Positions 1-8,179 of a DNA stretch of 64,000 bases are shown piece by piece. Source of the DNA: Bacillota bacterium (GTDB lineage Bacteria; Bacillota_A; Clostridia; Lachnospirales; Lachnospiraceae); the NCBI GenBank assembly GCA_023407175.1, contig JAEYMU010000057.1:262504-326503 (forward strand). Direction: 5' to 3'. Within the stretch, counting starts at the first letter, position 1, and each line of letters opens with the position of its first letter. The translations under genes were made by a program, and so were the position numbers. The notes under the pieces were generated by a model. It saw only the letters and a list, made by a program, of their open reading frames with translations, searched no databases and was not told where the DNA came from.

Positions 1-38
1 GGATACACATGCTTCATGTCCTTCATCTCTATTTTCAT
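1..38 (-). CDS. ECF transporter ATPase, N-terminal fragment (runs off window)
   Basis: Only the first 12 codons are inside the window; they read MKIEMKDMKHVY, a start typical of an ABC/ECF ATPase leading into its first beta strand. The ATG overlaps the TGA of the upstream ATPase gene (ATGA), which indicates translational coupling. Paired EcfA ATPases are usual in ECF modules, so this is probably the second ATPase. Inference from 38 bases and context only. Confidence 0.6.
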   Translation of the reverse strand, partial: MKIEMKDMKHVY

Positions 39-889
39 TTCACAAGTGCCTCCTTTACTGCATTGATGGCAGGAATTTCTTCTACCTCAATTTCACCGTC
101 ATAATATCCCCTGTTTCTTAATTCCTGACAAAGGGCAACATAATCAGGTGCTCCGATCTTACGGGACATGACCTCCTGATTACTGAAAATCTTCCTCGGT
201 TGATCAATTGCCACCAACTTACCCGCATCCAATACCATGATACGGTCAGCACAGCGTGCCACACGCTCCATGTCATGGTCCACCATAACAACCGTAATGC
301 CTTTTCTATTTAAGTCTTTCACAATATCAAAAATTTCCTCACTACCCAGGGGATCCAGCTGGGTGGTACATTCATCCAATACAAGGATTCCCGGCTCCAT
401 AATAAAGGTGGAACCAAATGCAACTCTTTGTACCTGTCCGCCGGACAATTCCAGCGGATTCTTGTGAATAATATGATCTATTCTCATTAGCTTGGCCACA
501 TATTCCACCTTGGAAAGCATCTCTTCCCTGGGGATTCCCCGGTTTCCAAGACCGTATGCCAATTCCTCGGCTACGGTGCCTGCCGTATAGGATAACTGAT
601 TGAAGGGATTTTGAAATACCAGGCCGATTTTTGCAGAAAGCTCTGCAATTGTACTGTTCTGCGTATCAATTCCCTGAACCAGTACCTGACCCTTCAGCCT
701 TCCGACAAAATAGTAGGGAATCAATCCGACCAGTGCATTGCACAGAGTAGACTTACCGGAGCCATTCGAACCAATGATACAAAAAAACTCTCCTTCCTCA
801 ACCGAAAAGCTGATATCATTCAGAGCCTTTCCCTTTGTATCCCGATAAGTAAAACTTAAGTTATTGACCTCTAAAACATTTTTACCCAC
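35..889 (-). CDS. ecfA: Energy-coupling factor transporter ATPase (EcfA)
   Basis: ATP-binding subunit of an ECF vitamin/metabolite importer, acting on the cytoplasmic face of the membrane with EcfT and a substrate-binding S subunit. Visible motifs: Walker A GSNGSGKST near residue 40, Q-loop FQNPF near 93, signature LSGGQ near 148, and Walker B ILVLDE near 168 followed by CT rather than the commoner PT. The start is taken as GTG at 889 because GAGAGG lies 8 nt upstream; a GTG at 898 abuts that site and is less likely. It lies just downstream of ecfT and overlaps the next ATPase start, so the genes form an operon. Length (284 aa) is normal for the family. Confidence 0.9.
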   Translation of the reverse strand: MGKNVLEVNNLSFTYRDTKGKALNDISFSVEEGEFFCIIGSNGSGKSTLCNALVGLIPYYFVGRLKGQVLVQGIDTQNSTIAELSAKIGLVFQNPFNQLSYTAGTVAEELAYGLGNRGIPREEMLSKVEYVAKLMRIDHIIHKNPLELSGGQVQRVAFGSTFIMEPGILVLDECTTQLDPLGSEEIFDIVKDLNRKGITVVMVDHDMERVARCADRIMVLDAGKLVAIDQPRKIFSNQEVMSRKIGAPDYVALCQELRNRGYYDGEIEVEEIPAINAVKEALVK

Positions 890-902
890 GTTAAGCACCT
901 CT

Positions 903-1691
903 CTAGATAATATTCAGCTTCATTAATACAGTTATGACAATTACTACAGCAAGAAAGCTTAGGAAAAAGTACTTCAGCATTTTGTCCGTTTTGGTATAGG
1001 GAACCTCTACATAGCTGGTCTGCTTCACTCCCGTAATACCAAAGCCTCTGGTCTCCAGTGTCATACCTCTTTCCTGTGCATCCGTTAAGGAGGATAATAC
1101 CACCGGCCCCAGCAGCGGAACATATGCCTTGATTCTGGAGAGGATACCGCCGCCCAGCTCAACACCTCTGGCATTCTGTGCCTCCTGGATCACTCCCATT
1201 CTTCTTTGCATCTGGGGCACAACGTTCAGACTTGCCAGCACCAGATATCCAATCTTCGGATTAAGACCTGTGCTTGTCAGCCCGGCAACCAGCTTTCCTG
1301 TATAGGTCGTTGTATTCATGATATAAAAGGAGCCTAAGAATACCAGCAGAGTACTGACAATCTTAAGTGCATACATAACTCCTTCCAGTCCCAGCTTGGC
1401 AAAGCCCAAATCCGCTATAATCGTAACATTCTTTGAGCTGTAAAAGCCCTGGATGAACATCAGCATGACGGTAATCGGAATACCAAATCCAATAACAATT
1501 TTGGTGAAGCTCTTTAATATCTTTGAAAAATATGCCACAAAGAACAGGCAGACGGTAATGCCAAAGCCCAGATAACAATTGGGAAAAATTAATGCACTTA
1601 ATCCAAGACAAAAGACACCCCAGACTTTAGTTACCGGATTAATACTCTCGACAGGTGTATTTTTAGGAATAAATGTGTACGTCTTAGCCAT
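903..1691 (-). CDS. ecfT: ECF transporter transmembrane coupling protein (EcfT)
   Basis: Membrane scaffold that couples the ATPases to the S component. About five hydrophobic segments are visible, with the two diagnostic Ala-Arg-Gly-type motifs near residues 174-176 (NARGVE) and 214-216 (ETRGFG) that form the coupling helices contacting the ATPases. The start is ATG at 1691: GGAGG lies 5 nt upstream, whereas the in-frame ATG at 1703 is upstream of that site. Only a few bases separate it from ecfA. The S component gene lies upstream, separated by a 200-base gap holding a hairpin. Confidence 0.9.
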   Translation of the reverse strand: MAKTYTFIPKNTPVESINPVTKVWGVFCLGLSALIFPNCYLGFGITVCLFFVAYFSKILKSFTKIVIGFGIPITVMLMFIQGFYSSKNVTIIADLGFAKLGLEGVMYALKIVSTLLVFLGSFYIMNTTTYTGKLVAGLTSTGLNPKIGYLVLASLNVVPQMQRRMGVIQEAQNARGVELGGGILSRIKAYVPLLGPVVLSSLTDAQERGMTLETRGFGITGVKQTSYVEVPYTKTDKMLKYFFLSFLAVVIVITVLMKLNII

Positions 1692-1796
1692 AATAACCTC
1701 CATTTTGCCGTTACCCCGTAAGCTTGGGTATCAGCACAAATTTGTCGCGTAAATTTAAGAACAAGTCACGAGCTTTTATTTTCCTCGCGAGATAAG

Positions 1797-1826
1797 GATA
1801 GGCGGCCGGTATAGTAGCCGCCTATC
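1797..1826. terminator. Intercistronic hairpin between S-component gene and ecfT
   Basis: A perfect 10-bp stem (GATAGGCGGC / GCCGCCTATC) with a 10-base loop. Neither flank has a clean run of T, so it may be a weak terminator or an mRNA-processing/stability hairpin that sets the S to T-A-A ratio. Sequence supports only the hairpin itself. Confidence 0.45.
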
Positions 1827-1886
1827 TGTTTATTATTAGCAACTTACCGGTTGGTTACAACCTGCAAACCGAAAAACAGCCTGCCG

Positions 1887-2513
1887 CTATTCCTCTTCGT
1901 CATAGTTTGCATCAACCGTATATTGGCTTAAGAAACGTTTCGGAATCTTTCTAAGTAAAATGTAGGCAATGAAAAATGCAATACCCCTGTCCACCAGATT
2001 TTCGATAAAGGATGATGCAAATACCGATTCAACTATCTTCTTGGAGGCAGCAATCAAAGTAGCCGTTAATACGGAAGAGCCTGTTACACCGGTAGCACCG
2101 CCAAATACTAAAATTGTGATGGTTGATGCGATAATAACAGATACCAGCGTACATGCCAGCCAGGTCAATACCACACCCCAGATTTTCTTAAACAGTCCGG
2201 CTTTTACCATATATCCTGTTACAAGACCGCAGCCAATGCTTACCAGTGAATATGGAAGATATACCGGATTAGAAACAAGCGCAAGAAAAATATTCGTGAG
2301 TAAACCAACCAATGCAGCAACCCAAGGCCCTGCCAGACACGCTGACAGGATAGTACCTATCATGTCCATAAACAATGGCAGTTTCAGCGTGGCACAAAGT
2401 GTCCCACCGATTAAGTTGATACCGACTGCGATCGGAATCAGTACAAGAGATTTTGTTGAAAACTGAGCCTTCAAACCTTCCACAAATGACATTTTTTTCT
2501 TCTGCTTTCCCAT
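1887..2513 (-). CDS. ECF transporter S component, substrate unknown
   Basis: A 208-residue membrane protein with about six hydrophobic segments and many small residues, ending in a short acidic tail (NYDEEE). The architecture and the adjacent ecfT-ecfA genes identify it as the substrate-binding subunit of this ECF module. The start is ATG at 2513, six bases after AGGAGG; an ATG at 2519 abuts that site. The divergent operon encodes a PfkB sugar/nucleoside kinase, an aminotransferase and a 2-hydroxyacid dehydrogenase and shares a related operator, so the cargo may be a sugar, nucleoside or hydroxy/keto-acid compound. That link is inference; no known vitamin S-type is recognised. Confidence 0.75.
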   Translation of the reverse strand: MGKQKKKMSFVEGLKAQFSTKSLVLIPIAVGINLIGGTLCATLKLPLFMDMIGTILSACLAGPWVAALVGLLTNIFLALVSNPVYLPYSLVSIGCGLVTGYMVKAGLFKKIWGVVLTWLACTLVSVIIASTITILVFGGATGVTGSSVLTATLIAASKKIVESVFASSFIENLVDRGIAFFIAYILLRKIPKRFLSQYTVDANYDEEE

Positions 2514-2560
2514 AAGCATCCTCCTACTTTCCCAATATTAGGGTAATTATATAGTTTTTT

Positions 2561-2583
2561 ACTTGTATGATGTATTACAAGTT
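2561..2583. promoter_or_regulatory. Putative FadR-type operator at the ECF promoter
   Basis: A dyad with 7-bp perfect arms (ACTTGTA / TACAAGT). A TATAAT-like -10 for the minus-strand S-component gene lies just downstream (about 2531-2537), so the dyad covers the promoter. The ACTTGTATGA half is shared with the dyad at 3696-3719, which suggests both are bound by the GntR regulator encoded between them. Confidence 0.55.
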
Positions 2584-2643
2584 ATATTATTAAAATATTA
2601 TTACCGTCCCCCTGTATACTTTCATTTCGTCCGCATTACAGCG

Positions 2644-2657
2644 TGTTACCGGTAACA
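2644..2657. promoter_or_regulatory. Perfect 14-bp palindrome, LacI/GntR-gluconate-like
   Basis: TGTTACCGGTAACA is a perfect palindrome between the S-component gene and the regulator gene. It has the CG-centred form typical of LacI-family operators and resembles the E. coli gluconate repressor site as remembered. No LacI-family gene is present in the window. Confidence 0.4.
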
Positions 2658-2739
2658 ATATTATAATACGATGTTCAGTTCAATACCCTGCCTTCTCTTC
2701 CTGGTTCCTCGCAGTTATTCTTCCCATTTGCCGCTCTTC

Positions 2740-3438
2740 TTACTCTTCCTGATCCAACCCCTCTTCAATCTTATCAAAGAGCTGGGATATTACCTGTCTT
2801 AGATTTTCCGTATCTTTTTCTTTGATACACTTTAAAATTTTACTGTGGAATTCAATGCCTTCCTCGGCTCCCTCCTCCGTAAGGGCTGCTCCCATCGCCG
2901 AACTTAGAATATCCCTTATCATGGTGGTCACCTTAAGAATTACCGGATTACCCGTCATCTCATATAACCCCACATGAAAATCCAAATCATAGACACGGTA
3001 CTTCGCAAGATTATCCTTATAATAGATCATCTTGTCCAAATCCTTCTGTAAACGGCTGATATCACGTTTTTTTACATTATTCATGTATAAATCGATGATA
3101 CCCATATCCATAATTCTTCTGAACTGGATGACATACCTGATATCCTGCTTTGATAATAAAAGCATCGGCGTCAGGGACTTCAGATAATTATTCGCCGTGA
3201 ATTCCTTTACAAAGGTTCCTTTCCCGCGGTATGTCTCAACTAAATCCATGGCGGCCAGTCTTTGCAGCGCCTCTCTTATGGAAAGCCGGCTGACACCCAT
3301 AATCTCTGTCAGCTCATTCTCGGAGGGTATCTTCTCTCCCGGCTTCCAGACTCCTGAGGTTATCTGACTTAATAGCTGCTCAAAAACCTGGTCCCGTATC
3401 TTCTTTTTACTGAGGTTTTTCAAAACCGATTTTTCCAT
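2740..3438 (-). CDS. GntR-family regulator, FadR/FCD subfamily
   Basis: The N-terminal winged helix-turn-helix (residues ~10-75) contains the GntR signature PSENELTEIMGVSRLSIREAL; an all-helical FCD effector domain follows (residues ~85-225), with conserved Asp/His positions (FHVGLYEMTGN, FHSKIL) that bind metal or carboxylate ligands in this family. At 232 aa the length is typical. It sits between the ECF operon and the aminotransferase operon, both preceded by ACTTGTATGA-type dyads, so it probably represses both in response to a small organic acid. The ligand is not deducible from sequence. Confidence 0.9.
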   Translation of the reverse strand: MEKSVLKNLSKKKIRDQVFEQLLSQITSGVWKPGEKIPSENELTEIMGVSRLSIREALQRLAAMDLVETYRGKGTFVKEFTANNYLKSLTPMLLLSKQDIRYVIQFRRIMDMGIIDLYMNNVKKRDISRLQKDLDKMIYYKDNLAKYRVYDLDFHVGLYEMTGNPVILKVTTMIRDILSSAMGAALTEEGAEEGIEFHSKILKCIKEKDTENLRQVISQLFDKIEEGLDQEE

Positions 3439-3659
3439 TCACATCTACCTTATAATTTTTTATTTATCTCTCCTGTTCGACTTCATAATAGCACAGTAAA
3501 TCTTATGCGTCAACAAACTTTTGCGTTTTTTTGCTATTTAGTGATTTAATCTAGTTTTTATTATGATAATATGTGCATATTTCATATATATTGTTAATAT
3601 TTTCTAAAATTTTTATCTATTTATCTATGTTTTCATCATATTTTTGTGATTTTTTTGAC

Positions 3660-3687
3660 TTGAAATTGTATATTTTTATGTTATAAT
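3660..3687 (+). promoter_or_regulatory. Promoter of aminotransferase operon
   Basis: TTGAAA (3660-3665), 16-base spacer, and an extended -10 TGTTATAAT (hexamer 3682-3687). The region 3440-3660 upstream is very AT-rich and shows no gene. Confidence 0.65.
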
Positions 3688-3695
3688 TCTATGCA

Positions 3696-3719
3696 AACTG
3701 GTATGTTGTCATACAAGTT
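3696..3719. promoter_or_regulatory. Putative FadR-type operator overlapping the start site
   Basis: A 24-base dyad with 10-bp arms and one mismatch (AACTGGTATG / CATACAAGTT, four-base centre). It lies just after the -10, a repressor position, and shares ACTTGTATGA with 2561-2583 on the opposite strand. Confidence 0.6.
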
Positions 3720-3756
3720 ATAATTGTAATTATTATAAATTATAGGAGTGTATATT

Positions 3757-4929
3757 ATGTTTGATTTTACATCCGAGTTAGCCAGAAATTATCCCGAATC
3801 CGGTATCAGAAAAATGTTTACCCTGGCAGCTGATTATACCGGTGTGATTAACCTGTGTAACGGTGAACCAAATTTTGATACGCCGGAGCATATTATTGAT
3901 GGCGCCATCAAAGCACTAAAGGAGAAAAAGACCCGTTACGGCAATGAAAGCGGTCTTCCTTCTTTAAAGGAGGCCATCGCCCTGAAGTATACAAAGCAAT
4001 TTGGCCGCTCCTTCTCCCCCAATGATGTTATGGTTTCTGCCGGAGGAGTGGAGGGAATTATACTGTCTCTTATGGCCGTGATAAATCCTGGGGATGAGGT
4101 TATTATTCCCGATCCGGCATATGTGTGCTATACTGGACAGGTACAGCTCTTAGGAGGCAAGGTCGTAAGAGTCCCGCTGCGGGAAGAGCATCAGTTCCGC
4201 CTTCAGCCCGAGGACCTGGAAGGAGCGATAACTGAAAGGACAAAGGCAATTATTCTAAATTACCCCAGCAATCCGGTGGGTGCGGTGCTGGATGCCGAGG
4301 ATGCCCGCAGGCTTGCGCAGGTTATCCTGAAGTATAATATTATTGTTATCTCAGATGAAGTCTATGAAAAGATTATCTTTGATGGCAGAATACACTACAG
4401 CCTGGCGCAGGTTCCTGGTATGGAGGACCGAGTACTGGTCGTTAACAGCTTCTCCAAGACCTATGCGATGACAGGCTGGCGTCTGGGCTATATCATAAGC
4501 TCCAACCAACAGATTATGAGCCGGATATCCAAGATGCAGCAGCCCCTGATTGCCTGTCTGCCCGTATTTATCATGGAGGCTGGAGCAGATGCATTAAACG
4601 GCCCGCAGGATGCGGTGGAGGAAATGGTACGCCACTATACCAGAAGGCGCAATCTGATGCTTGATATCTTAAATAAGGTCCCCGGCTTTCAAGTATTTCA
4701 GACAGAAGGCACCTTCTGCGTATACATTAATATAAAGGCATACCCCATGAACTCGGAACGCTTCTGTGAGATGCTTTTGTCCAAAACCAGGGTACTTACT
4801 GTTCCCGGCACCGCCTTCGGTGAGAACGGAGAAGGCTATATCCGTATGTGTTTTGCCAATTCGGATGAAAATATTACCCTGGGTGCAACCCGAATTAAAA
4901 ACTATCTGGAGGAAGTAAAGCTTGTATAA
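3757..4929 (+). CDS. PLP-dependent aminotransferase, class I/II
   Basis: Fold-type I aminotransferase transferring an amino group between an amino acid and a 2-oxo acid in the cytoplasm. The PLP lysine is in NSFSKTYAMTGWRLGY (Lys about 234); SDEVYEKI near 200 supplies the Asp that contacts the cofactor nitrogen, NYPSNPVG near 168 is the conserved Asn-Pro loop, and the C-terminal RMCFANS arginine binds the substrate carboxylate. ATG at 3757 is chosen because AGGAG lies six bases upstream; a GTG at 3748 overlaps that site. The next gene overlaps its 3' end. Together with the dehydrogenase it could interconvert an amino acid, 2-oxo acid and 2-hydroxy acid. Substrate unknown. Confidence 0.9.
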   Translation: MFDFTSELARNYPESGIRKMFTLAADYTGVINLCNGEPNFDTPEHIIDGAIKALKEKKTRYGNESGLPSLKEAIALKYTKQFGRSFSPNDVMVSAGGVEGIILSLMAVINPGDEVIIPDPAYVCYTGQVQLLGGKVVRVPLREEHQFRLQPEDLEGAITERTKAIILNYPSNPVGAVLDAEDARRLAQVILKYNIIVISDEVYEKIIFDGRIHYSLAQVPGMEDRVLVVNSFSKTYAMTGWRLGYIISSNQQIMSRISKMQQPLIACLPVFIMEAGADALNGPQDAVEEMVRHYTRRRNLMLDILNKVPGFQVFQTEGTFCVYINIKAYPMNSERFCEMLLSKTRVLTVPGTAFGENGEGYIRMCFANSDENITLGATRIKNYLEEVKLV

Positions 4930-5875
4930 ACCAAATATATTATTCACCTTTCAATTTGGTGCTGAAAATATGCACAAGGTGGCAGAACTGGGCTATGAGG
5001 TCACCTATCTGCCTGAGGAGACTTTAACCAGTGCGGCCCTAAGCCTTCCCTATGAGATCATGGTCTGCTATAATCCGTTCAAAAGAATTGATATTACTGC
5101 TCTTCCATCCCTTCGGCTGATCCAGTTGGTCAGCAAGGGTATCAATCATGTCCCCAGGGAAGTAATCGAGGCGGGAAATATCCAGATCACGAATAACGCC
5201 AATTCTACCTCCATTCCCATCGCGGAGCTGATTATCAGCTACCTGCTCCAGATATATAAGCAGGCTCCCCTATTCTATTCCCAAAAACAGGAGAAAAGGT
5301 GGACACCAAACCGGGACATTCTAGAGGTATACGGAAAAACTATAGGTTTTCTTGGGACCGGCAATATTGCTACCCAGGCTGCAAAGCGTCTAAAGGCCTT
5401 TGACGCGATCATCCTGGGGGTTAACCGGACCGGTCAGAATCCAAAGGAACACTTTGATAAGGTATATTCCATTCAGGCCCTGGAGGAGTTTTTGCCAAGA
5501 TGTGATGTTGTTGTATCCACACTGCCGGATTTGCCGGATACCTGGCATCTTCTGAATGAGCGTACATTGGCTTTCATGAAGAGGGGCGCCAGCTTGATTA
5601 ATGTTTCCAGGGGAAGTATCATAGAGGAGGCGGCCCTGGTTGCCAAACTTAAGGAAGGCTACTTTCGCGGTGTCGCCCTGGATGTCTTTGAAAAAGAGCC
5701 TCTGTCACCGGACAGTCCCCTATGGTCCTTTGACAATGTTATCATTACACCACATAATGCCTTATATTCAGACTTATACGACACGCGGGTCTTTGAAATG
5801 GTTTATGATAATTTAAAGCGCTATCTTAACCGGGAGCCGCTTTTAAATCTTGTAGATTTTGAAAAAGGCTATTGA
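4922..5875 (+). CDS. D-isomer-specific 2-hydroxyacid dehydrogenase
   Basis: NAD(P)-dependent oxidoreductase of the D-2-hydroxyacid dehydrogenase family. The cofactor fold is visible as GKTIGFLGTGNIATQAAKRL (residues ~136-155); NVSRGSIIEEAALV (catalytic Arg), DVFEKEPL (catalytic Glu) and ITPHNA (catalytic His) follow in the usual order. The start is TTG, overlapping the end of the aminotransferase gene by 8 bases, with GGAGG nine bases upstream; this indicates coupling. The usual role is reduction of a 2-oxo acid to the D-hydroxy acid or the reverse; the substrate is unknown. Confidence 0.88.
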   Translation: MYKPNILFTFQFGAENMHKVAELGYEVTYLPEETLTSAALSLPYEIMVCYNPFKRIDITALPSLRLIQLVSKGINHVPREVIEAGNIQITNNANSTSIPIAELIISYLLQIYKQAPLFYSQKQEKRWTPNRDILEVYGKTIGFLGTGNIATQAAKRLKAFDAIILGVNRTGQNPKEHFDKVYSIQALEEFLPRCDVVVSTLPDLPDTWHLLNERTLAFMKRGASLINVSRGSIIEEAALVAKLKEGYFRGVALDVFEKEPLSPDSPLWSFDNVIITPHNALYSDLYDTRVFEMVYDNLKRYLNREPLLNLVDFEKGY

Positions 5876-5892
5876 TAAGGAGGAGAACAGCT

Positions 5893-6783
5893 ATGAAGAT
5901 ATTAAATATGGGTTCCGCCAATCTGGATCATGTATATCAGGTAAGACATTTTATTCAGCCGGGAGAGACGGATGCTGCCCTGGATTATACTATCTTTCCC
6001 GGAGGAAAGGGATTGAATCAGTCAATTGCAATCGCAAGAGCAGGCGGACAGGCCTTCCATACCGGAGCCTTCGGAGAAGGCAGCCGGCTGCTGAAGGAGT
6101 GTCTGACTGCTTCCGGAGTTGATATTTCCTATGCAAAGGATACGAGTATCAGCCAGGGTCACGCAATTATCCAGGTAAACCGTCAGGGGGAGAACTGCAT
6201 CATTATCTATGCCGGCTCCAATCATGAGCTTAATCAGAAATACATTGATCAGGTACTTTCCCGCTTTGGCGCCGATACGCTTCTGGTATTGCAAAATGAG
6301 ATCAATCATCTGGATTATATCATAGAGAAAGCCCATGAGCTTGGTATGAAAATCCTCCTAAATCCCTCGCCGATGGATGAGCACATGCAAAAAACGGATT
6401 TTAACAAGGTAACCTGGCTTATTCTAAATGAGATTGAGGGAGAAGGAATCACCGGATACCAAAGCCATGAGGAAATTCTTAGGGAGCTGCATACGAGATA
6501 TCCGGTCACCAATATTGTATTGACCTTGGGAAAAAAGGGGTGCCTATGTATCTGTGACGGTAATCAAATCAGCCAGAAATCCTATCCTGTAGAGGCTATT
6601 GATACAACTGCCGCAGGCGATACCTTTACCGGGTATCTGGTCGCCTGCATCGCAGAAGAAACACCCATCGCAAACGCTTTGGCATATGCAAGTGCCGCAG
6701 CGGCAATCAGTGTTACAAGAAAAGGAGCCTCCTCCAGTGTGCCTTACCGGAAAGAGGTGGAGGAATTTCTAAAGAGCCGTTAA
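5893..6783 (+). CDS. PfkB-family sugar kinase, ribokinase-like
   Basis: ATP-dependent carbohydrate/nucleoside kinase (296 aa). The substrate-binding GGKGLNQS motif is near residue 38 and the PfkB signature DTTAAGDTFTGY is near 237, with catalytic Asp about 243. ATG at 5893 follows AAGGAGG by about seven bases; the open frame extends upstream but without a better start. It begins 17 bases after the dehydrogenase, so it is the third gene of the operon. Its presence is the main hint that the co-regulated ECF transporter imports a sugar or nucleoside. Ribokinase is the nearest match in motif style, but specificity is not proven. Confidence 0.85.
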   Translation: MKILNMGSANLDHVYQVRHFIQPGETDAALDYTIFPGGKGLNQSIAIARAGGQAFHTGAFGEGSRLLKECLTASGVDISYAKDTSISQGHAIIQVNRQGENCIIIYAGSNHELNQKYIDQVLSRFGADTLLVLQNEINHLDYIIEKAHELGMKILLNPSPMDEHMQKTDFNKVTWLILNEIEGEGITGYQSHEEILRELHTRYPVTNIVLTLGKKGCLCICDGNQISQKSYPVEAIDTTAAGDTFTGYLVACIAEETPIANALAYASAAAAISVTRKGASSSVPYRKEVEEFLKSR

Positions 6784-6856
6784 GAGAAGGTAACAGGTCT
6801 GACCTGTCTCCTTCCCCGCAAGTCTGACCCGTTATCGAAGCATTTTTTAATCATGA

Positions 6857-6885
6857 TTGACATTACCTTCTAAATAAGTTATATT
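6857..6885 (+). promoter_or_regulatory. Promoter of purE
   Basis: Consensus TTGACA (6857-6862), 17-base spacer, TATATT (6880-6885). Upstream, 6786-6816 holds a small hairpin without a T-run that may end the kinase operon. Confidence 0.75.
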
Positions 6886-6918
6886 TAGACACAAATTAAT
6901 ATTTGAAGGAGACCGTCT

Positions 6919-7413
6919 ATGAGTAGAAAAGTTGCTATTATTATGGGCAGTGACAGTGATCTTCCCATCTTAAAGGGGGCTATCCATACATTAAAGAGCT
7001 TTGAAATTGAATTTGAGGTACATGTTATGAGCGCCCACCGTACACCGAAGCAGGCCTGTGAATTCTCCGCAAAGGCGAAAGAAAATGGCTTTGGTGTTAT
7101 TATCTGTGCAGCAGGGAAGGCCGCACATCTTGCCGGAGTTATCGCAGCCCACACCACCCTTCCTGTCATTGGCATCCCAATTAAGTCCTCTACTCTGGAT
7201 GGTCTGGATGCACTGCTTTCCACCGTTCAAATGCCCAAGGGTATCCCGGTTGCGACGGTGGCAATTGACGGAGCTGATAATGCAGCAATTCTGGCCGCAC
7301 AAATACTTGGCGTCGCTGATGAAGAAATCAGCAAAAAGCTGGAGCAGTTTAAGCTTGATATGACTGAAGAGGTCCTTGCCAAGGACACAAAGCTTCAATC
7401 TGAGGTCTGGTAA
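6919..7413 (+). CDS. purE: N5-carboxyaminoimidazole ribonucleotide mutase (PurE)
   Basis: Class I PurE, which moves the carboxyl group from N5 to C4 of the imidazole in de novo purine synthesis. The diagnostic motifs are GSDSDLP (residues ~11-17), SAHRTP (~38-43) and AAGKAAHLAG in the ligand loop; the length of 164 aa fits. AAGGAG precedes the ATG. It is monocistronic here, with a consensus promoter and its own terminator, and no other pur genes or PurK are nearby. Whether it acts on N5-CAIR or, as a class II enzyme, directly on AIR cannot be fully settled by eye, but the GSDSDLP form fits class I. Confidence 0.93.
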   Translation: MSRKVAIIMGSDSDLPILKGAIHTLKSFEIEFEVHVMSAHRTPKQACEFSAKAKENGFGVIICAAGKAAHLAGVIAAHTTLPVIGIPIKSSTLDGLDALLSTVQMPKGIPVATVAIDGADNAAILAAQILGVADEEISKKLEQFKLDMTEEVLAKDTKLQSEVW

Positions 7414-7422
7414 TCCGATTAA

Positions 7423-7455
7423 AATGCCGGTAGGAATTCCTGCCGGCATCTTTTA
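7423..7455 (+). terminator. purE terminator
   Basis: A GC-rich hairpin (ATGCCGG..AGG / CCT..CCGGCAT around an AATT loop) followed by TTTTATTTAT. A second 12-bp hairpin, ATTTCGCCTGAT / ATCAGGCGAAAT at 7512-7546, followed by TTTC, lies further on; the rest of 7456-7600 shows nothing else. Confidence 0.85.
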
Positions 7456-7608
7456 TTTATAAGACTTTTTATAACTATTTACAATTTCTTGTAGCCAATG
7501 TCTTTAAATAGATTTCGCCTGATAGGATGTTTGAATCAGGCGAAATTTTCGATAATATCAAAATTTAGATAATTATAAAAAAATTCATCTAAATTTCCAA
7601 TTAATCCC

Positions 7609-7638
7609 TTGACAAAAACAGGAATTATGACATATTAT
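7609..7638 (+). promoter_or_regulatory. Promoter of the 7.7-kb gene
   Basis: TTGACA (7609-7614), 18-base spacer, TATTAT (7633-7638). A LacI-like near-palindrome GCAAACCGGTTGC (7647-7659) lies just after the -10, in a position suited to repression. Confidence 0.65.
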
Positions 7639-7721
7639 GTAAATACGCAAACCGGTTGCATAACTTAAAAACTGTAAATTTCAGAAGGTACAGCAATACA
7701 AGGAGGTAATAAATAAGCTCT

Positions 7722-8132
7722 ATGATTATGTGTGAAATACATTCTTTATTGGAACGTTCTTTTTCTGACGGCTTTACAATAGAAGGCTTAAGTAAAGCAA
7801 CAAATATATCAGTTGAGTTAATAGATCGTTGCTATCATGGTGAAAATTTGGTGGAGGAAGATTTACACACTCTTACCTATCTTCTTGTTTTTTTGACACA
7901 ATTATATTGTTGCGATACAGCAGACAGTTCATATTTGCAAAATATCGTTACAGTAATCTGTGACTATTTTATGATACCATTAAGTACAATTGCAAAATAT
8001 ATGAATTTGAGTGCGGAGCAATTAAGTGTTTTTCTTGATAACCCGGAGCATGATACAAATGCATATAATTTATCTTTAAAATTGATGCATTTATTTACAA
8101 CATTGGTGCGTGATAAAAGACATTCTGTTTAA
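7722..8132 (+). CDS. Small helix-turn-helix-like protein, unknown role
   Basis: A 136-residue helical protein with two segments that read like helix-turn-helix units: FTIEGLSKATNISVELIDRC (residues ~17-36) and MIPLSTIAKYMNLSAEQLSVF (~83-104). No effector domain or membrane segment is visible. The ribosome site AAGGAGG lies about 15 bases before the ATG, unusually far; a second ATG at 7728 is even further and no nearer start exists in frame. Base composition is clearly more AT-rich than the neighbours, which suggests a different origin. It is probably a regulator; the specific family is not recognised. Confidence 0.6.
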   Translation: MIMCEIHSLLERSFSDGFTIEGLSKATNISVELIDRCYHGENLVEEDLHTLTYLLVFLTQLYCCDTADSSYLQNIVTVICDYFMIPLSTIAKYMNLSAEQLSVFLDNPEHDTNAYNLSLKLMHLFTTLVRDKRHSV

Positions 8133-8179
8133 ATTTATGTTATCGTTTTTCTTGACTATTTAGCCTTGCAGAAGGTTCA

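Noticed and set aside
1969..2466. 165-codon open frame on the plus strand
   Set aside because: Lies wholly antisense to the ECF S-component gene; no ribosome site and no family-like pattern.
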